Shown here: one piece after another, positions 1 through 4,929 of the stretch
Position numbering within the stretch: the stretch's first letter is position 1
Layout of the letters: each line of letters opens with the position of its first letter
DNA from: JAPLJQ01 sp037143735
GTDB lineage: Bacteria > Desulfobacterota > Syntrophia > Syntrophales > UBA2185
Length of the DNA: 20,420 nucleotides
Assembly (NCBI GenBank): GCA_037143735.1
Contig: JBAWYD010000037.1
Coordinates: 1 to 20,420, forward strand
Direction of reading: 5' to 3'
Made by a program: the position numbers and the translations under genes
Notes under the pieces: generated by a model
Seen by the model: only the letters and a program-made list of their open reading frames with translations
Databases searched by the model: none
What the model was told of the DNA's origin: nothing

Positions 1-1105
1 GAACTTCGACAAGACCGACGTTGTTTACGTCGCCGGTCAGGGCGAACACCTTGGTGCCCTTGCTCTTTTCCGTACCTATGGAGTTATACCAGGAAGCGCC
101 GTTCAAGATAATCTGTCCGATATTGGCAAACGTCTCCACGTTGTTGAGAACGGAAGGTTTCTGCCAGAGTCCGGAGACTGCCGGGAAGGGCGGTCTGGGT
201 CTGGGCATGCCTCGCTTGCCTTCAATCGAGGTCATCAGGGCGGTTTCTTCGCCGCATACAAAAGCGCCGGCGCCCTGATACACTTGGAGTTCGAAATCAA
301 ATCCGGTGCCCAGAATATCCTTCCCCAAGAGGCCGTATTCCTTTGCCTGGTTCATGGCGATGTTCAACCTGTGAATGGCCAGGGGATATTCGGCGCGGCA
401 GTAAATATATCCATGATGTGCGCCGATGGCTTTAGCGCCAATGACCATTCCCTCAAGAAGGGCGTGAGGGTCGGCTTCGAGAACGCTTCTGTCCATGAAC
501 GCTCCAGGGTCTCCTTCATCGGCGTTACACAGGATGTATTTTACATCGCCCGGTGATGCAGCACAGAATTTCCACTTCAAACCCGTCGGGAAACCTGCTC
601 CGCCTCTTCCTCGAAGACCTGAATCCAGAACTTCCTTGATAATCTGTTCCGGCGTCATTTCCGTCAGGGCTTTTGCCAATCCCGCATAACCATCACGGGC
701 GATGGCTTCATCGATGACTTCCGGGTCGATCATTCCCCTGTTTCTCAACACCCTCAATTCCTGAAGGGCAAAGAAGGGGATGTCATGCATGGCCGGAATC
801 TCTTCTTTTGTAGCCGGTTCCTTGTAGAGAAGTCTCTCGAGGATTCTTCCCTTAATTAGATGTTCTTCAACAAGCTCCGGCATGTCTTCCGGTTTCATGT
901 TCATATAAATAACGCCCTCGGGATAGGCCACCATAAGGGGCCCCTGGGCACAAAATCCGTTACAACCGGTTTCGACAAGCTTGACTTCCTCTGAAAGGCC
1001 TTTTTTACTGATCTCGTCAATCAAAGCACTCTTGACTTTAAGAGCTCCAGAAGCATGACAACCGGTTCCTCCACAAAGCAATAAATGCGAACGAAACACC
1101 TTCAT
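1..1105 (-). CDS. hndC: NADH-binding (51 kDa, NuoF/HndC-type) subunit of an NAD(P)-linked hydrogenase or formate dehydrogenase; 3' end outside window
   Basis: This flavoprotein subunit passes electrons between NAD(H), FMN and iron-sulfur clusters of a soluble multi-subunit enzyme. The visible 368 codons hold an N-terminal thioredoxin-like [2Fe-2S] domain with Cys11, Cys16, Cys48 and Cys52. The NuoF core follows, with the NADH-site glycine-rich motif GLRGRGGAGFP at 163-173, an FMN-site motif NADEGDPGAF near 190-200 and GAGAFVCGEE at 278-287. Family members run to about 590 residues, so the 4Fe-4S site and any C-terminal ferredoxin domain are cut off by the window edge. The ATG start follows an AAGGAGG Shine-Dalgarno site at 1117-1123. 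The gene lies 63 bases after hndB and is the last visible gene of the leftward operon. The extra N-terminal [2Fe-2S] domain and the HndB neighbour separate it from complex I NuoF. The catalytic partner is not visible, so hydrogenase versus formate dehydrogenase is unresolved. Confidence 0.93.
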   Translation of the reverse strand, partial: MKVFRSHLLLCGGTGCHASGALKVKSALIDEISKKGLSEEVKLVETGCNGFCAQGPLMVAYPEGVIYMNMKPEDMPELVEEHLIKGRILERLLYKEPATKEEIPAMHDIPFFALQELRVLRNRGMIDPEVIDEAIARDGYAGLAKALTEMTPEQIIKEVLDSGLRGRGGAGFPTGLKWKFCAASPGDVKYILCNADEGDPGAFMDRSVLEADPHALLEGMVIGAKAIGAHHGYIYCRAEYPLAIHRLNIAMNQAKEYGLLGKDILGTGFDFELQVYQGAGAFVCGEETALMTSIEGKRGMPRPRPPFPAVSGLWQKPSVLNNVETFANIGQIILNGASWYNSIGTEKSKGTKVFALTGDVNNVGLVEV

Positions 1106-1168
1106 GTGGATACAATCCTCCTTAACATATTAATATCGTAATTTTATTCATCTCGAATTGAAAAATTT

Positions 1169-1537
1169 TCAGCCTCTGGCCAGGGCAAAGGGTGTCTGTA
1201 CCTCTCCCTGCAGGACATGTCTTTTAAAAATCTGTCTCATCTTGTTTGCGTCAATTTTTCCATAGAGAATGGGTTCCTGACCCGTCATCTCCACGGTGAC
1301 CATGGGTTCCTGGCTGCAAAACCCCGCACATCCGGACGTCGTCACGATGACATCGGATACTCCCGCTTCGGCTATTTCCGTCATCAGGGAATCCATGACT
1401 ACCCTTGCGCCGGCGGCAATACCGCAGGTCCCCATATGAACCGTTACCTTGGCTCTTAGCTGACCTTCTCTTAATGAGGCATCGGCATGAGCCTTTTCCT
1501 TGATCTTCTTTAAATCTGCTATTGTCAGTTTTGCCAT
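1169..1537 (-). CDS. hndB: HndB-like (2Fe-2S) thioredoxin-fold subunit of NAD(P)-reducing hydrogenase
   Basis: A 122-residue soluble protein of the HndB family, the small subunit accompanying HndA and HndC in NADP-reducing hydrogenases. Visible cysteines are Cys38 in MGTCGIAAGA and Cys70/Cys74 in SGCAGFC. The first cysteine of the four-cysteine pattern seen in HndA and HndC is replaced (Val at the equivalent position 33), which I recall as usual for this family. The start MAKLTIADL is preceded by a GAGGG ribosome site about 7 bases away. A longer in-frame extension to 1690 overlaps hndA by more than 100 bases and is rejected. The gene begins 29 bases after the hndA stop and is surely cotranscribed with it. 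Whether it binds a cluster or acts as a structural adaptor cannot be decided from sequence. Confidence 0.9.
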   Translation of the reverse strand: MAKLTIADLKKIKEKAHADASLREGQLRAKVTVHMGTCGIAAGARVVMDSLMTEIAEAGVSDVIVTTSGCAGFCSQEPMVTVEMTGQEPILYGKIDANKMRQIFKRHVLQGEVQTPFALARG

Positions 1538-1566
1538 AGCTGTTTCCCTCTTCTTAATTGTAATGG

Positions 1567-2085
1567 TTAAGCTGTTGCCGTTTCTTCCCGGTATTGATCC
1601 AGGATTTCCTTGACTTTCTGCGGTTTTAGTCTTCCATGGACGTCTTCCGTAATGACAATGACCGGGGCCAATCCGCAGGCGCCCAGGCATCTGACTGATT
1701 CCAGGGTAAAGAGCCTGTCGGCGGTTGTTTCTTTCTCTTTCACGCCAAGCTGTTTTTCAAGCGTTTCCATGATGGCCTTGCCGCCGCGGACGTAGCATGC
1801 CGTGCCGAGACATACGCGGCATACGTGCTTGCCTCGGGGCGTCATCGTGAAGAATGAATAGAAGGTCACGACCCCGTAAACACGACTCAGCGGTTCATTC
1901 AACCCTTTCGCGATAATCTGCAAAATCGGCATGGGCAAAAATTCAAGAACAACCTGCGCTTCTTCCAGAACAGGAATCAAAGCACCCGGCTTACCCTTGA
2001 AATTCGCAATAATTTCATCCAGCTTTGCAAGTTGTGCCGCAGTAAACTCTTTTTGTAAATCAAAATCTCCATTACCCGCTTTCAT
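1567..2085 (-). CDS. hndA: NuoE/HndA-type 24 kDa [2Fe-2S] subunit of NAD(P)-linked hydrogenase
   Basis: A 172-residue thioredoxin-like ferredoxin that partners the NADH-binding subunit. The four cluster ligands are Cys92 and Cys97 in CLGTACYVRG and Cys133 and Cys137 in CLGACGLAP, the exact Cx4C...Cx3C pattern of NuoE. A helical N-terminal half with the conserved YGVVTFYSFF stretch at 70-79 is also present, and length matches the family. The ATG start has a near-perfect AAGGAGG site at 2095-2101. It lies 22 bases downstream of the small GHKL ATPase gene and 29 bases upstream of hndB. It is the first structural gene after five regulator-like genes of the same operon. Confidence 0.94.
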   Translation of the reverse strand: MKAGNGDFDLQKEFTAAQLAKLDEIIANFKGKPGALIPVLEEAQVVLEFLPMPILQIIAKGLNEPLSRVYGVVTFYSFFTMTPRGKHVCRVCLGTACYVRGGKAIMETLEKQLGVKEKETTADRLFTLESVRCLGACGLAPVIVITEDVHGRLKPQKVKEILDQYREETATA

Positions 2086-2107
2086 GCATTCAATCCTCCT
2101 TAAGGCT

Positions 2108-2656
2108 TCATGCTTCCGCCCCGATTTCCTTCAGGCCCTCTGTGATATGGTCCCTGATGAAGTTCAGGACATCGACATGATTAATTGGTATATCTTCAAT
2201 TTCCTTTTTAATTTCTCGAGTATCCAAAATGTACGACTGGCCATTACGGCGGTGACGGTAAATAAATTCGATGTCAGGATCTCCCGCAATTAATGTGACC
2301 ATTGTACCTGATATGTCCCCAAGGGGTTGTCTGTCTATGTGACTGAGTTTGAAATCAACAGCAACCCTCGTCCCTTCACCTCCCTTCGATTCGATAATAA
2401 ATCTGCCTTCTGTTCTTTCTGCGGCCTGAGCAAGCATCGGAAGTCCCAAACCGACGTTGCGAACCGTTTTTGTTGTAAAAAATGGGTCTGTAACTTTTTT
2501 TAAGACATCTTCGCTCATCCCGGATCCATTATCCCGTATATCCAGAGACAAAATGTCTTTTGCCGTGTCTTCCGTAATGTCAATGTCAACGATGCTGGCA
2601 CCGGCACGTGTGGAATTTTCCACGATATCCAGGATATGAAGAGACAGTTCTAACAA
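2108..2656 (-). CDS. Small GHKL-type ATP-binding protein (histidine kinase-like ATPase domain only)
   Basis: A 182-residue soluble protein containing essentially only a GHKL ATPase domain. The N-box is ELSLHILDIVENS with Asn14, the G1 box DNGSGM lies at 42-47, then comes an F-box-like DPFFTTK and a G2-like NVGLGLPM. There is no phosphoacceptor-histidine dimerisation domain and no sensor domain, so it is not a complete histidine kinase. About 70 C-terminal residues follow the ATPase fold and I do not recognise them. It starts with TTG. The Shine-Dalgarno AGGAG (2663-2667) is embedded in the last codons of the PHP gene, whose stop is only 3 bases upstream, so translation is probably coupled. 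Genes of this kind are known beside NADH-dependent [FeFe]-hydrogenase genes in anaerobes; their target is unknown to me. Confidence 0.85.
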   Translation of the reverse strand: MLELSLHILDIVENSTRAGASIVDIDITEDTAKDILSLDIRDNGSGMSEDVLKKVTDPFFTTKTVRNVGLGLPMLAQAAERTEGRFIIESKGGEGTRVAVDFKLSHIDRQPLGDISGTMVTLIAGDPDIEFIYRHRRNGQSYILDTREIKKEIEDIPINHVDVLNFIRDHITEGLKEIGAEA

Positions 2657-2659
2657 GTC

Positions 2660-3397
2660 TTACTCCTGAATATACCTTCCTTCACGATGCTCAAAGGCCA
2701 TTTTCAACTCTGAAATCGTACTGTTTTCAAGGGAAATATTCGTTACCCCTTGACCGATATCCCTGATGAAATGGGCATCCGATGATTCAACAAAAGCGTA
2801 ACGGGATAATTCCGGATATCTCAAACGCGCATTTTTTATTCCTGTCCGATGCGTTATTTCAAGGGCATCAAAAGGAATATCCGGATCTATAAAACCCAAC
2901 TGACTGATGACACTGAAGCTTTCCCGATCAATATGCGATGCGATGACAAGTCCTCCGAAACGGTGAACGTGTTGAATGACATCGTGTAATGAAAGTCTGG
3001 TCGCTCCGAGAAGAAACCTGTCGTTAAAACCCTCAACCTCATCCAGATCGTTGATGATGGCCTGGCATCCGAATATCTCTTCTCTATTCATGCCGGAAAG
3101 ATGGGCATAAATGATATCCTGAATCTTCATCAGGTTATCCAGCGTATCAAAAAGAGCCAGCACGTGAACTTCTTCACTGCTTGTTATTTCCATCCCCGGG
3201 AGGACCGTCAGAGGTTTTCCTTCCGCCGCCCTCATGACAAACTGAACGTTTTCCGAGGCGTTATGATCGCAGATTGCGATGATGTCCAGTTTTTCAGCAA
3301 TTGCTCTTTCAACAACAGCGCTCGGGTACATATCGAGATCGCCGCAGGGAGACAGGCATGTATGGACATGAAGATCGCAGCGACACACCCTGAGCAT
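2660..3397 (-). CDS. PHP-domain metal-dependent phosphoesterase
   Basis: A 245-residue protein with the PHP fold, a trinuclear-metal phosphoesterase family including histidinol phosphatase and nucleoside diphosphate hydrolases. The metal-site motifs are DLHVHT with His10 and His12, ICDHN with His45, GMEITSSEEVH, SHIDRES, and a C-terminal ESSDAH. All expected ligand segments are present, so it should be catalytically active; the substrate cannot be read from sequence. An in-frame TGA stands immediately before the ATG, so the start cannot be further upstream. No strong Shine-Dalgarno site is visible. It sits between a DRTGG gene (68 bases upstream) and a GHKL ATPase gene (3 bases downstream) in the hnd operon. 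That context suggests removal of a phosphoryl group or degradation of a nucleotide signal, which is only an inference. Confidence 0.87.
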   Translation of the reverse strand: MLRVCRCDLHVHTCLSPCGDLDMYPSAVVERAIAEKLDIIAICDHNASENVQFVMRAAEGKPLTVLPGMEITSSEEVHVLALFDTLDNLMKIQDIIYAHLSGMNREEIFGCQAIINDLDEVEGFNDRFLLGATRLSLHDVIQHVHRFGGLVIASHIDRESFSVISQLGFIDPDIPFDALEITHRTGIKNARLRYPELSRYAFVESSDAHFIRDIGQGVTNISLENSTISELKMAFEHREGRYIQE

Positions 3398-3465
3398 TCA
3401 ATTAATCCATAAAAAGAAAAGACCGAGATGGACAAGGTCTCTTTTCTAATTCACTGATCAGTCGA

Positions 3466-3807
3466 TCAGCTTTCTTTGTTTAATAGATGATATATCCTCC
3501 CAACGACCTCAAAACTGGGTAAGTCAGAGACCATTATGGGGATTCCTTCCTTTACGGCTTTTTCAAGGGTATCCTGGGCCGGCTCGCAACCCTGGACGAG
3601 AACTATACCAGCATGATCTTTCAGGCTGGCTACGGCAACAATGTTCTGATGAACCTGACGGGTAACCCAGATATTTCCTTCCCTGCTGTTTCCCATGACG
3701 TCGCTCAACAGGTCTCCCGCATAGCCGCCATTCACTTCTGTTTTGAGCTTATCACCGCCGGACCGGACTTTCAAATTCAAGGCTTTGACAATCGATTCCA
3801 AATCCAC
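3466..3807 (-). CDS. DRTGG-domain protein (second copy in operon)
   Basis: A 113-residue stand-alone DRTGG-type domain, a presumed ligand-binding module related in fold to the N-terminal domain of HPr kinase and also found in some phosphotransacetylases. It aligns by eye with the protein encoded at 4284-4646: both share GGDxL near the start, then DLLSDVM/DLMSDVL, a G-x-T segment, an IPI strand and FEVVGRIY/FEIAGRLF near the end. They are therefore paralogues flanking the anti-sigma-like gene. The start is GTG with an AAAGGAT Shine-Dalgarno about 8 bases upstream, 27 bases after the upstream stop. No catalytic residues or membrane segments are evident. Its likely role is sensing or protein interaction in control of the NADH-linked enzyme, by context only. 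Confidence 0.82.
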   Translation of the reverse strand: MDLESIVKALNLKVRSGGDKLKTEVNGGYAGDLLSDVMGNSREGNIWVTRQVHQNIVAVASLKDHAGIVLVQGCEPAQDTLEKAVKEGIPIMVSDLPSFEVVGRIYHLLNKES

Positions 3808-3834
3808 GCTATCTGATCCTTTCTCTTATGTGCT

Positions 3835-4275
3835 TCAGGAATAACCGTTCGTTTTTATGATCATTTTTAGGTACGTGCCCTTTCCCATCTCAGAGCTGAT
3901 CTGGAATATATCCGAGAAGCTCTTGATGTTGCACAGACCCATCCCGGCGCCGAAACCCATTTCCCTGATTTTATCTGTCGCAGTGGAATATCCCGGCTGC
4001 ATGGCAAGATTAATATCGGTGATTCCCGGTCCCTCGTCTATGGTTTCTATCATGACACTGTCGGGTACGACGCGCAGACGGATCATTCCTTTTTTAGCAT
4101 AGGAAACGATATTGATTTCCGATTCATAAGCGACAAGGCTTACCTTGCGGACAATATCACTGGAAAGCCCCATCTGTTTCAGGATCGCTTTAATGTTGCT
4201 TGCGACCTCTCCGGCATGGTCAAAATTCCCGCCGATGACGGCAAAGCTGCCTTCATACAAGGGTTTTTCATTCAC
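3835..4275 (-). CDS. Anti-sigma factor/serine kinase-like ATPase (RsbW-type HATPase_c_2)
   Basis: A 146-residue soluble protein of the RsbW/SpoIIAB-like GHKL subfamily. Visible motifs are the N-box region SLVAYESEINI, a G1 box TIDEGPGI and a glycine-rich lid FGAGMGLCNIKSF. Family members phosphorylate an STAS anti-sigma antagonist or hold a sigma factor. No STAS protein, PP2C phosphatase or alternative sigma gene is adjacent here, so the partner is unknown; the two flanking DRTGG proteins are the obvious candidates. The start is GTG (4273-4275), because the nearby ATG at 4271 is out of frame. It begins only 8 bases after the preceding DRTGG gene stop and lacks a strong ribosome site, consistent with translational coupling. 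Confidence 0.83.
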   Translation of the reverse strand: MNEKPLYEGSFAVIGGNFDHAGEVASNIKAILKQMGLSSDIVRKVSLVAYESEINIVSYAKKGMIRLRVVPDSVMIETIDEGPGITDINLAMQPGYSTATDKIREMGFGAGMGLCNIKSFSDIFQISSEMGKGTYLKMIIKTNGYS

Positions 4276-4283
4276 GATGGTAT

Positions 4284-4646
4284 CTATTTGATGCCTACTT
4301 TCTCTATGCAGCCTTTGATTCCCTTTGAGAATAGACGTCCTGCGATTTCAAAAAGAATGTATTTCGTTGTAAGAATCGGGATATTCAGTTCCTCTGCCAG
4401 TTGGAATGTTTCCGGGGATGGCCTTTTCCCGCGACCCATGATGACAGCCGCGATATCAAGAACATCTGCCGTTCTCACGACCTGCGGATTGGTTAATCCC
4501 GTAATTAAAAGACTGCCTGCTGTTGCAAAAGCCAGTACATCACTCATCAGGTCGGCTACGAAAGCTGTTTTAACTTCCATATCCAGCTGATCTCCGCCGA
4601 TGAGGACTTCCGCATCCAGATATTCCTTTATTTCACGGAGGGTCAA
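4284..4646 (-). CDS. DRTGG-domain protein (first gene of hnd operon)
   Basis: A roughly 120-residue stand-alone DRTGG domain with the pattern VLIGGDQL, FVADLMSDVL, an internal GLTNPQ segment and IPILTTKYILFEIAGRLF. It is paralogous to the protein encoded at 3466-3807. Two TTG starts are possible, at 4661 and 4646. I prefer 4646 (MTLREIKEYL) because GGGGAG at 4654-4659 stands 7 bases before it, while the upstream TTG has no clear ribosome site. No ATG is available near the N-terminus. It is the promoter-proximal gene of the operon, with the -35/-10 candidate about 80-120 bases upstream. Function is unknown; ligand sensing is the family-based guess. Confidence 0.8.
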   Translation of the reverse strand: MTLREIKEYLDAEVLIGGDQLDMEVKTAFVADLMSDVLAFATAGSLLITGLTNPQVVRTADVLDIAAVIMGRGKRPSPETFQLAEELNIPILTTKYILFEIAGRLFSKGIKGCIEKVGIK

Positions 4647-4738
4647 AGGTTGTCTCCCCAAGGTATGATTTCGCAGGAAATGTATTTCTAAAAAGTATCA
4701 AAAATAGTCTATTGCGCCTATAAAAATAACGGAACGCG

Positions 4739-4765
4739 ATTATCATATGCGGGGGGTTATGTCAA
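4739..4765 (-). promoter_or_regulatory. Candidate sigma-70-type promoter of the DRTGG-hnd operon
   Basis: On the minus strand a perfect TTGACA -35 box (4760-4765) is followed by a 15-base spacer and GATAAT as -10 (4739-4744). The spacer is two bases shorter than optimal and contains a run of six C. It lies about 80 bases upstream of the first gene. The perfect -35 box supports it; the short spacer makes unaided recognition less certain and could mean that an activator is needed. Confidence 0.5.
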
Positions 4766-4870
4766 CACAAATTTTGCGATAAGTTTGTTTATTCCTTTGC
4801 ACAAGTCAGGCTGTCGCTCATGGAAACGTACATCATCTTCAAGAAATAGTTCTTCTATAAAAAAATCATT

Positions 4871-4876
4871 TATGAT
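4871..4876 (+). promoter_or_regulatory. Possible -10 element upstream of the PAS kinase gene
   Basis: TATGAT, one mismatch from the sigma-70 -10 consensus, lies about 55 bases before the kinase start. No convincing -35 hexamer is seen at the correct distance, so the call is weak. Confidence 0.25.
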
Positions 4877-4929
4877 AGAAAACCACGGTTACTGATCTTC
4901 ACGTGATGAGAACGTCACAAGGTACTGGC

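Noticed and set aside
1538..1690. In-frame N-terminal extension of hndB back to 1690
   Set aside because: It overlaps hndA by more than 100 bases, has no ribosome site, and the shorter start has GAGGG at the right distance and a family-like N-terminus.
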